Of a stretch of 5,520 nucleotides of DNA, positions 1 to 4,661 are shown one piece after another. The stretch's first letter is position 1. Each line of letters opens with the position of its first letter. The notes under the pieces were generated by a model, which was not told the origin of the DNA, made no database searches, and worked only from the letters and a program-made list of their open reading frames with translations. The DNA comes from Planctomycetaceae bacterium. GTDB lineage: Bacteria > Planctomycetota > Planctomycetia > Pirellulales > UBA1268. The stretch spans positions 1 through 5,520 of the forward strand of contig DONH01000339.1 of assembly GCA_003509235.1 (NCBI GenBank), in the 5' to 3' direction. A program made the position numbers and the translations under genes.

Positions 1-456
1 GTCCGGCGTACGGTTACGACCAGACTCTTCCATAAAGACAAGCGGGCAGTAGTTTGCAATGAAAAATCGTTTGTTGAACGTTGATGCCTTCCTAAAACGA
101 TTTTGAACCCAGCCCCAAAGTCGTCGACCACTCACCTCACTTCGTTTGCACGCAAAGCCATTGATCGGTCGTTTTGGATGAACAATAGGAGGCTGGTTAA
201 CGGCTTCTTCAATTCCGAGAAAGTCACGCACCAAAGAAACTTCTCCAAATGGCACACCTGTTTGTGCCATACCCCATGGACCAGGATTCATGCCAAGGAA
301 CAAGGCATCAAGTCCTTGCTTTGCATGTCGCTTGAGATACGCCTCGTGTGGTTTACGCGCATAAACAAGTGGATTGTAAACACAGTTGATCGGATCTGAA
401 AATTGAAGCGAATCAACTTCACAGGCGAGCCATCTGGAAATACATATAGGAGACAT
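1..456 (-). CDS. smug1: SMUG1-family uracil-DNA glycosylase, C-terminus cut off by window edge
   Basis: Seen: 152 codons are open from ATG 456 to the window edge with no stop. The N-terminal half carries SMUG1 hallmarks in order: a VYNPL segment (residues 26-30); the catalytic loop FLGMNPGPWGMAQTGVPFGE (53-72) with the presumed catalytic Asn57; HPKRP (93-97); CKRSEVSG (103-110); NYCPL (135-139), whose Asn matches the uracil-contacting Asn of the human enzyme; and SGRNRTPD at the edge. The second active-site motif (HPSPR) would lie outside the window. Family knowledge: SMUG1 enzymes remove uracil and oxidised pyrimidines such as 5-hydroxymethyluracil from DNA in base excision repair. The start is the only ATG in frame; a TGA lies at 495-493. 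There is no Shine-Dalgarno sequence. The gene lies 146 bases downstream of the hydrolase gene on the same strand, so cotranscription is possible but not shown. Confidence 0.93.
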   Translation of the reverse strand, partial: MSPICISRWLACEVDSLQFSDPINCVYNPLVYARKPHEAYLKRHAKQGLDALFLGMNPGPWGMAQTGVPFGEVSLVRDFLGIEEAVNQPPIVHPKRPINGFACKRSEVSGRRLWGWVQNRFRKASTFNKRFFIANYCPLVFMEESGRNRTPD

Positions 457-504
457 GGGAATATCTGTGGTGATATTGTTGTTATCAATCGTTCATTTTT
501 AGAC

Positions 505-520
505 CAGGTGCTCGCACCTG
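505..520. repeat. Perfect short hairpin between SMUG1 gene and hydrolase gene
   Basis: CAGGTGC and GCACCTG form a perfect 7-base-pair inverted repeat around a 2-base centre (effectively a 6-bp stem with a 4-base loop). It sits in the 146-base gap between the hydrolase stop and the SMUG1 start. Read on the minus strand it is followed by GTCTAAAAATG rather than a T run, so it is not a canonical intrinsic terminator. It could be a weak terminator, an mRNA processing hairpin, or a protein-binding palindrome. Confidence 0.4.
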
Positions 521-602
521 ATGCTTCATGTGCTACTGAGAGTTAAGCGAGAAGATTAATTTGGATTTTGAAATTTCTGTGTCTGAGATCGATGTTGGCA
601 GA

Positions 603-1619
603 CTACGAAATCGCTTCACCAGTAACAATTTCAACTATTCTCCAGTCAAGCCATCGCATGTCTGGATCATTCCCTTTTTTACTAACAAAGCCGACATGGC
701 CTCCATAATTGGTGGTCACCAAGTGGACGTTTTCTGGATAGGTTATTCGATCACTCGAGAACATCTCAAAAGGTACAAAGGGATCATCTTGTGCGGTGAT
801 GATGGTGGTAGGTATGCGAATGGCGGGAATCACTTTCGCTGAGCTTGCCGCCACATAGTATTCACGAGCATCACGGTAGCCGATTGCTGGTGCGGTAAAC
901 CAGTTGTCAAAGCCTTCGAGTGTTCGTGGTCGTGGGCCATGTGGAGGACGGTAGGCGTCTGGACGGACACGTGACCATTGTTCGTGGTGTTTTAAAAGCA
1001 TCCTCGTGAAATGACGCTCATAGACACGATTACGTCGGTTGCTGATGGATTCAATGCCAGCGATAAGATCGATGGGAGGATTGACGGCAACGGCGCGTTG
1101 TACCATTGTGGGAATGTTATCTGGTGACTCTCCCAGGTATTTCAGTAGGACATTTCCAGAAAGAGATACTCCAAACAATGTGATATCGGGAGAGAGGTCA
1201 CTTGTGTTTTTGCAGCATTTTTCAATGACGGCATGAACCACAGCACCGAGGTCCTCGGAGCAACCTGCGTGATAGGGGTGGCGAGCCCACTCAATGCCTG
1301 CACCACAGCTACGCATGTCCCAGCGAAAGACACGAACTCCCCGAGCGGTTAGCTTTTCCGTCAGGCGGACAAGAAGTGGTGTACGGTGATGATCGGTAAG
1401 GCCGTGGGAGAGAATGGCTACTTTTCCACCAGTAACCCATTCTTTCGGGCAATCTTCATGAACGGCAATCGCATCACCGTCAGATAGTTTGACTCTATGC
1501 AGCTTGGCTTTGTGGTCGGCAAGTTTCTGGGGCACCACGGTTGGCAGAATAGTTTGCAAGTGAGGGTTTTTCATCCACCATGGTGGTCTGAAAGAAGTAC
1601 CGGTCTGGTTTGAGTTCAT
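603..1619 (-). CDS. YheT-like alpha/beta-fold hydrolase
   Basis: This 338-residue protein has the layout of the YheT family of alpha/beta hydrolases (usually about 320-340 residues). The N-terminus has the family signature PPWWMKNPHLQTILP (residues 12-26). An oxyanion-type HG lies at 72-73 (LSHGLTDHH). The nucleophile elbow GVSLSGN (150-156) carries the presumed catalytic Ser152. The acid is Asp278 or Asp279 in AQDDPFVP, and the base is His308 in YGGHVGF. The elbow reads G-x-S-x-S rather than G-x-S-x-G. No signal peptide or membrane segment is visible, so it is probably cytoplasmic. Substrate is unknown; relatives are predicted esterases or lipases. ATG 1619 is chosen because the family N-terminus follows within 12 residues; no Shine-Dalgarno sequence precedes it. 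The SMUG1 gene follows 146 bases downstream on the same strand. Confidence 0.9.
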   Translation of the reverse strand: MNSNQTGTSFRPPWWMKNPHLQTILPTVVPQKLADHKAKLHRVKLSDGDAIAVHEDCPKEWVTGGKVAILSHGLTDHHRTPLLVRLTEKLTARGVRVFRWDMRSCGAGIEWARHPYHAGCSEDLGAVVHAVIEKCCKNTSDLSPDITLFGVSLSGNVLLKYLGESPDNIPTMVQRAVAVNPPIDLIAGIESISNRRNRVYERHFTRMLLKHHEQWSRVRPDAYRPPHGPRPRTLEGFDNWFTAPAIGYRDAREYYVAASSAKVIPAIRIPTTIITAQDDPFVPFEMFSSDRITYPENVHLVTTNYGGHVGFVSKKGNDPDMRWLDWRIVEIVTGEAIS

Positions 1620-1756
1620 GCTAAGGGTAGTCTGTCATCCCGGAAGATTATGGGACAGTTCGTGAAGAGGTTGAATGAAATTGAGAGTTCTGCAGCAACT
1701 TTTCAAAAGACAGCCGGAACTACTTCCGTACAAGGTTTTCTAGTGGCTGGGGTGAC

Positions 1757-1777
1757 ATCTTGATCTCGCATCAAGAT
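1757..1777. repeat. Perfect 8-bp inverted repeat with 5-base loop
   Basis: ATCTTGAT and ATCAAGAT flank the loop CTCGC. The arms are perfectly complementary. No T run follows on either strand within 10 bases, so it does not look like an intrinsic terminator. It lies in a gene-poor interval, about 140 bases upstream of the hydrolase start on its coding strand, so an operator or a structured leader is possible. Confidence 0.45.
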
Positions 1778-1917
1778 CGAATCCTGATACTAAAGAGATG
1801 TTTTTACGCGACAATACCTTCAAAGAATACACCAACGGTTGAGCGGTGTAAATTCATTGTCTTGGTCACGTACTGGGAATCGTTCCAGAGAAAGATAACT
1901 CGTTACCACTCTATTAA

Positions 1918-1950
1918 GTTGACCGCATTATCACTCAATAGCGGTCTAAC
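1918..1950 (-). terminator. Possible terminator-like hairpin after the 196-residue protein gene
   Basis: GTTGACCGC (1918-1926) pairs with GCGGTC-T-AAC (1941-1950), giving nine pairs with one bulged T and a 14-base loop. It starts 9 bases past the stop of the minus-strand gene at 1959, where a terminator would be expected. The bases that follow on the minus strand (TTAATAGAG) are only weakly T-rich, so Rho-independent termination is uncertain. Confidence 0.35.
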
Positions 1951-1958
1951 GTTGTCAC

Positions 1959-2549
1959 TTATCGAGCCGCAAGAAAATCAGAAACAACATCAGCGAAGCC
2001 TTTTGCACTCGGTACTGACAAGTCGAATATAAAAGTTCTATTAGCCTGCTTTGGATGTTTTACTATGAGTTTCTCCGACTGCAATAATTCAACTATTTGC
2101 GTTGCCGCCAAGTTGTTTGTGATCCAATCGCCTTGCCAACTTTTGGCTTTACCGACGGCCTCAAAGAATTTTCCAACCGGCATGGATTCAGACCGTAAGA
2201 ATACCGCGCACTGATCTGGCTCAATTGATCCTCTTTCAGAATGCCCAGTTGTGCCACTGAATTCACCTGTTTGAAAACCAAAAACTGGATATTGCTTGTC
2301 ATCAATCACAACTTTAGAAACACAAATGTAAGCCGTTCCGATAGTTCCAGGAACCTCCCAGGCCACACATTCAGTTTCTTCACCAGTGATCTCATTAAGA
2401 GTTGAGTAATAAAAAGGTCGAGAATTTTCTGAGTCGACATTTACTTTTTGAGTGTCATAACTCATAGCAAACCAGCATAATGCCCCCAATAAGCACGCCA
2501 TGCCCCCGGCAACTATCTGTAGCAATTGTTTTTTATTTTTCCAAATCAT
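1959..2549 (-). CDS. Membrane-anchored protein of unknown function (196 aa)
   Basis: I do not recognise a family. The N-terminus is basic (MIWKNKK) and is followed by one hydrophobic helix at about residues 9-29. The remaining roughly 165 residues are polar, which predicts an N-in anchored protein with an extracytoplasmic domain. Cysteines fall close to the hydrophobic stretch, but none sits in a proper lipobox (the residue before Cys is A in GMAC, with M at -2, and L in GALC), so a lipoprotein is unlikely. The domain has four further aromatic- and Cys-containing segments (for example ETECVAWEVPG, TAYICVSK, PDQCAVF). Those three cysteines could form disulfides outside the cytoplasm. The start at ATG 2549 is well supported by GAGGTG at 2559-2554, four bases upstream. 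A plausible promoter lies just ahead. No neighbour is close enough to imply an operon. Confidence 0.75.
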   Translation of the reverse strand: MIWKNKKQLLQIVAGGMACLLGALCWFAMSYDTQKVNVDSENSRPFYYSTLNEITGEETECVAWEVPGTIGTAYICVSKVVIDDKQYPVFGFQTGEFSGTTGHSERGSIEPDQCAVFLRSESMPVGKFFEAVGKAKSWQGDWITNNLAATQIVELLQSEKLIVKHPKQANRTFIFDLSVPSAKGFADVVSDFLAAR

Positions 2550-2580
2550 GACTCACCTCAGATGTTGTGATAACTCTTAA

Positions 2581-2609
2581 ATATTAAAATAATGTCTCAG
2601 AGAACTCAA
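2581..2609 (-). promoter_or_regulatory. Candidate sigma-70-type promoter for the 196-residue membrane protein
   Basis: On the minus strand TTGAGT (2609-2604) and TAATAT (2586-2581) are separated by exactly 17 bases. Each hexamer matches the -35 and -10 consensus at four of six positions. A start about seven bases after the -10 box would give a 5' leader of about 25 bases carrying the GAGGTG ribosome binding site. The placement is good, but the match is modest and the region is AT-rich. Confidence 0.4.
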
Positions 2610-2731
2610 TGAATGGGTGACCGAAATCTATTATTCTGAAGCTGTTTATTTTATTCAAACAGAATTACCTGTATTTATTTCATGTCCGGGAAGTTGGGTG
2701 TGCTAATTTTATGAGCTCATTTTCATCTGAT

Positions 2732-2851
2732 CCTCTCGGCGTGAATAATCCGCGAGGCTCGACATGAATGCCGCGTTGTCTCGGTAGGCTCAATACCACA
2801 CTTATTCGGTAGATTCTTGGAAGGATTAAATGCCACGAGCCTCTCGGGCAG
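2732..2851. repeat. Cluster of imperfect direct and inverted repeats
   Basis: CCGCGAGGCTCG (2750-2761) and CGAGCCTCTCGG (2836-2847) are inverted copies matching at 11 of 12 positions. CCTCTCGG occurs directly at 2732-2739 and 2840-2847. A looser direct repeat starts with ATGCC-CG and contains TCTCGG at 2767 and 2830, so the opening of the small plus-strand frame at 2830 looks duplicated 63 bases upstream as a 14-codon remnant. The cluster may be a decayed duplication or a structured repeat. It is GC-richer than its surroundings. Confidence 0.4.
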
Positions 2852-2958
2852 CAGTCCCTCAAATCCCAAGTGAAATGTCGGTGCTATTGGAGGACATGCT
2901 CAACCTCCGCGATGACACTCATCAACGCCAAGATCAAGGCTGTGTCGTTTGTGATTAG
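2830..2958 (+). CDS. Small protein of unknown function, 42 aa, C-terminal CxxC
   Basis: This small frame begins MPRASRAAVPQ, has a predicted amphipathic acidic helix at about residues 14-29 (SEMSVLLEDMLNLRDD), and ends in GCVVCD, which places a CxxC pair (Cys38, Cys41) right at the C-terminus. GGAAGGA at 2819-2825 lies four bases before ATG 2830 and supports initiation. There is no hydrophobic segment. The terminal CxxC could bind metal or be redox-active, but that is inference. The stop overlaps that of the convergent small gene on the other strand. The family is not recognised. Short length leaves real doubt. Confidence 0.42.
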   Translation: MPRASRAAVPQIPSEMSVLLEDMLNLRDDTHQRQDQGCVVCD

Positions 2959-3119
2959 ACCTTAGTCGATTGTCTTATCGCGGCTTGGTATGAATATCGA
3001 TAAATTGAACCCGACAAAATCTCTACCACCGCGGGGATGGGAATAACGAATCCAACGGTCGGGCCTTGGCGATTCACGGACAGTGCGTGTCGCACTTCTT
3101 GAAGTGATCGTGTCTTCAT
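2955..3119 (-). CDS. Small protein of unknown function, 54 aa
   Basis: The frame opens MKTRSLQEVRHALSVNRQ and has a moderately hydrophobic middle (VGFVIPIPAVVEIL, about residues 23-36), not long enough for a confident membrane helix. A strong Shine-Dalgarno sequence AAGGAG (3133-3128) lies eight bases before ATG 3119, which decides this start over a longer in-frame reading from 3200. Codons 5-9 contain a palindrome, CACTTC-TT-GAAGTG (3093-3106), which could fold near the start of the message. The stop overlaps that of the convergent small gene ending at 2958. No family is recognised. Confidence 0.5.
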   Translation of the reverse strand: MKTRSLQEVRHALSVNRQGPTVGFVIPIPAVVEILSGSIYRYSYQAAIRQSTKV

Positions 3120-3245
3120 CGCATAGTCTCCTTGTGGGTAACTACTCGTTAAAGAACTATTACACATTACGGCAGTCGGGGCTGATGAGTTCGTGGTCAA
3201 CGTGAGTTTCGGCCAATTTCAAGCAAAATCACGGGTTTAACCAAA

Positions 3246-3280
3246 AAATGGGTGTTAACTTTTAAATGGGTGTTAACTTT
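3246..3280 (+). repeat. 17-base perfect tandem repeat, period 18
   Basis: The 17 bases at 3246-3262 recur exactly at 3264-3280. The unit is AAATGGGTGTTAACTTT and contains the palindrome GTTAAC. The period of 18 keeps frame and duplicates the codons for K-W-V-L-T-F at the beginning of the membrane segment of the gene read from 3252. Each copy also contains a possible GTG start in that frame. Confidence 0.85.
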
Positions 3281-3434
3281 CGTTTGCTTCCTCGTCGTGT
3301 TAGTCAGCTTATTCTTCCTGATCTGCACGTTTCTTGGGTATGTTTTACCCATGCAAGACGATCCAACAGATGAGTATGAAGACGAATTCTACAGCGTGTT
3401 TGACGACGCACCCACCACACCACCAAATCCATAG
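3252..3434 (+). CDS. Small one-helix membrane protein with acidic MQDD tail
   Basis: From GTG 3252 there are 60 residues: one strong hydrophobic helix (about 7-33, VLTFVCFLVVLVSLFF then LICTFLGYVLP), then an acidic tail starting MQDDPTDEYEDEF and ending DDAPTTPPNP. The start is uncertain. GTG 3252 and GTG 3270 lie in the two units of an 18-base duplication, and neither has a Shine-Dalgarno sequence. ATG 3351 gives only the 27-residue tail, and that ATG is the start used by the related copies at 5036 and 5454, where in-frame TAA codons rule out upstream extension. So either this copy gained a membrane anchor or the upstream frame is fortuitous. It is first of three closely spaced genes. Its last codons form a repeat with the end of the next gene. 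Function is unknown. Confidence 0.5.
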   Translation: MLTFKWVLTFVCFLVVLVSLFFLICTFLGYVLPMQDDPTDEYEDEFYSVFDDAPTTPPNP

Positions 3435-3441
3435 GGAGATG
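3413..3441 (+). repeat. Gene-junction repeat, copy 1
   Basis: These 29 bases match 3583-3611 at 25 positions. The copy encodes the end T-T-P-P-N-P-stop of the first small gene and includes GGGAGA, which lies ahead of ATG 3449 of the second gene. Confidence 0.8.
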
Positions 3442-3448
3442 GTCAAAA

Positions 3449-3616
3449 ATGAATACCATTATTTTATTTGCAGAGTATCTGCTTTCTCCGATTCGAATTA
3501 TTCGCATACGAATCATTCAATTCAGGCGGTCATTATTAAGACGCCGTGAAGCTCGGCTGCAGAAAAGGTTAGAAAGAATCGACACCAGACCACCAAATCC
3601 ATGCGGAGAGGAATGA
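3449..3616 (+). CDS. Small arginine-rich protein, 55 aa, C-terminal PPNP motif
   Basis: The frame has a hydrophobic start (MNTIILFAEYLLSP, 1-14), then alternating Ile/Arg (IRIIRIRIIQFRR) and a highly basic helix (LLRRREARLQKRLER, 29-43), ending IDTRPPNPCGEE. An amphipathic membrane-surface helix is a reasonable inference; nucleic-acid binding is an alternative. GGGAGA (3434-3439) lies nine bases before ATG 3449. The gene starts 14 bases after the previous stop, and its TGA (3614-3616) overlaps the ATG of the repeat-protein gene at 3613 by ATGA, a typical sign of translational coupling. The C-terminal T-x-P-P-N-P echoes the end of the preceding protein because the DNA is duplicated. No family is recognised. 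Confidence 0.55.
   Translation: MNTIILFAEYLLSPIRIIRIRIIQFRRSLLRRREARLQKRLERIDTRPPNPCGEE
3583..3611 (+). repeat. Gene-junction repeat, copy 2
   Basis: This is the partner of 3413-3441 (25 of 29 identical). Here it encodes T-R-P-P-N-P-C-G-E at the end of the arginine-rich protein and supplies GGAGAGG (3605-3611), the ribosome binding site for the secreted repeat protein. Confidence 0.8.
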
Positions 3617-4215
3617 TGAGATTTTTAATTGCTGCTGTACTGGTTCTGAATTGCGGTCTTTGTTGGGCTGTAGACAATCCAGACGGAAACATCAAAGGCC
3701 GCGTTGTGAGCGATGAAAACGCTTTGACTGCAGAACAGGCCGCTGAGTTAGTGGCGGATTTTGAAGGGGATCTGCGGCTCAGAGGCTTGACTTCAATTGA
3801 CAAAGATGTTGCTCAGGAATTGGCGAAGGCTAAAGGCGATCTACGGCTTAAAGGCGTGAAATCAATTGACAAAGATGTTGCTCGGGAATTGGCGAAGTTT
3901 TTAGGGAATCTGTACCTTAACGGCCTCGCTTCAATTGATAAACACGTTGCTAAGGAGTTGGCGAAGTTTAAAGGACACCTGGAACTGGGCGGCCTAACTT
4001 CAATTGACAAAGATGTTGCTCAGGAATTGGCGAAGGCTAAAGGAAATCTGTACCTTAAAGGACTGACTTCAATTGACAATGACCTTGCCAAAGAACTTGC
4101 AAAGTTTAAAGGGGCTTTGTTGTACCTTCACGGACGGACTTCAATTGATGAATTAGGCCTCACCTACTTGAAGTCAAACCCGAATATTCACTTGCCAGAA
4201 AAGTACCGTGACTAA
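3613..4215 (+). CDS. Secreted protein of 23-residue LRR-like repeats
   Basis: From ATG 3613 the protein has 200 residues. A signal peptide (MMRFLIAAVLVLNCGLCWA, 1-19) is likely cleaved before VDNPDG. No lipobox precedes either cysteine. After a linker come six tandem units at about 41-63, 64-86, 87-109, 110-132, 133-155 and 156-179 (the last has one extra residue). The consensus is KDVA-ELAK-KG-L-L-GLTSID, followed by a short cap ending LPEKYRD. The L-x-L strand plus helix pattern suggests a leucine-rich-repeat-like solenoid, usually a binding scaffold; similar repeats are common in planctomycete proteins. Ligand is unknown. ATG 3601 in the same frame is possible, but GGAGAGG at 3605-3611 and the ATGA overlap with the upstream stop favour 3613 or 3616. 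Two 47-base stretches are identical, showing recent repeat exchange. Confidence 0.85.
   Translation: MMRFLIAAVLVLNCGLCWAVDNPDGNIKGRVVSDENALTAEQAAELVADFEGDLRLRGLTSIDKDVAQELAKAKGDLRLKGVKSIDKDVARELAKFLGNLYLNGLASIDKHVAKELAKFKGHLELGGLTSIDKDVAQELAKAKGNLYLKGLTSIDNDLAKELAKFKGALLYLHGRTSIDELGLTYLKSNPNIHLPEKYRD
3733..4149 (+). repeat. Six tandem 69-base coding repeats
   Basis: Units start at 3733, 3802, 3871, 3940, 4009 and 4078 (the last is 72 bases). Positions 3790-3836 and 3997-4043 are identical over 47 bases at a spacing of 207, exactly three units, whereas adjacent units differ more in places. This indicates a three-unit duplication or later homogenisation between units 1-2 and 4-5. Confidence 0.92.
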
Positions 4216-4253
4216 AAAGTCCGGTAACGAATGAACGCTTAGGCCAAATCTAA

Positions 4254-4355
4254 TTAACGCCTCAACGTTTCGTCTTCCGCCAATTCCACGGTGCCATAAG
4301 GGTTCTTGTCAGCCCCCGAGCCTCCAATGGCCTCGAAAAATATTCGCTGTGAAAA
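4254..4355 (-). other. Open frame continuing past the amber stop of the 28-residue peptide gene
   Basis: Directly after TAG 4358-4356 the same frame stays open for 33 codons to TAA 4256-4254. It reads FSQRIFFEAIGGSG, then ADKNPYGTVELAEDE. There is no ATG in frame, and the composition (linker-like GGSG, then an acidic NPYG-containing tail) looks protein-like. Either the stop is a recent nonsense change in a 62-residue membrane protein, or the extension is chance: about one in five random frames would stay open this long. Confidence 0.3.
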
Positions 4356-4442
4356 CTATGGCCCAAGAATAGCTCTAGCAATGACAGCAATATTCAGCCA
4401 CAGAAAAACAGTGATGCCTAAAACAGCAAAGAAAGCAAACAT
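4356..4442 (-). CDS. Single-helix membrane microprotein, 28 aa
   Basis: The peptide is nearly all one hydrophobic helix (MFAFFAVLGITVFLWL, continuing NIAVIARAILGP), so it should be an integral membrane microprotein. GGAGGT (4454-4449), a full-consensus Shine-Dalgarno sequence, lies six bases before ATG 4442 and is the best argument that this is translated. It is third of three minus-strand microgenes, 39 bases after the previous stop. The amber stop is followed by an open continuation in frame. Such peptides often act as small subunits or regulators of membrane complexes; nothing here says which. Confidence 0.55.
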   Translation of the reverse strand: MFAFFAVLGITVFLWLNIAVIARAILGP

Positions 4443-4481
4443 GGGAGTACCTCCATTCAATTCAAGGCTACCGTATCAAGA

Positions 4482-4631
4482 CTATGCGGCTTTTCGTTTT
4501 TCGGCGTCGTCGCTGCTTTCACTTTTAGGACTTTGTTTGGCCCGTGCCATTGCGAGACAGTACCGGCACGGTTTTGCATTACTCAGGCGTTCGCTACAAG
4601 TGCATCTCGTAACCGCAGAATATAGTCCCAT
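4482..4631 (-). CDS. Cys-rich small protein, possible zinc knuckle, 49 aa
   Basis: Four cysteines lie in a CxC-x9-CxxC arrangement (Cys10, Cys12, Cys22, Cys25; RCTCSERLSNAKPCRYC), which could bind one zinc. After residue 27 the tail is highly polar and basic, ending DDAEKRKAA. There is no hydrophobic segment, so it is probably cytoplasmic. GGGAG (4641-4637) lies five bases before ATG 4631. The gene is second in a run of three minus-strand microgenes, starting 30 bases past the stop of the first and ending 39 bases before the third. Its 3' part resembles that of the preceding gene at the DNA level but in a different frame. No known family is recognised. Confidence 0.55.
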   Translation of the reverse strand: MGLYSAVTRCTCSERLSNAKPCRYCLAMARAKQSPKSESSDDAEKRKAA

Positions 4632-4661
4632 GATCTCTCCCAGAAAATGCAGTTGTACAGA

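Larger units (their letters stand above)
1620..1958. other. Gene-poor interval between hydrolase and membrane-protein gene
   Basis: No convincing gene is seen in these 339 bases. A 37-codon plus-strand frame (ATG 1650 to TGA 1763) starts 30 bases from the divergent hydrolase start. It has a GGAAG only three bases before its ATG, too close for a normal Shine-Dalgarno sequence, so I do not call it. A longer plus frame at 1760-2032 runs antisense into the next gene and looks spurious. The interval does contain two inverted repeats, listed separately. Confidence 0.5.

Noticed and set aside
457..488. TTGATA-17-GATATT on the minus strand as a SMUG1 promoter
   Set aside because: The hexamers are good, but the -10 box ends only three bases before ATG 456, so transcription would start after the start codon. 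No later in-frame start would save the protein N-terminus.
561..842. Plus-strand 93-codon frame
   Set aside because: It is antisense to the well-supported hydrolase, covering its DDPFVP and GGH motifs.
1751..1790. tRNA-like T-arm (GATCGAATCC) beside a hairpin
   Set aside because: The stems do not form a cloverleaf: the hairpin arms are too long, there is no acceptor pairing, and the T-loop is not flanked by a proper stem.
1760..2032. Plus-strand 90-codon frame
   Set aside because: It runs antisense into the supported 196-residue gene, has no ribosome binding site, and shows no family features.
3522..4010. Minus-strand frames antisense to the repeat protein
   Set aside because: They mirror the 69-base repeat periodicity of the plus-strand coding region and carry no start signals. 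They are shadows of the repeat array.
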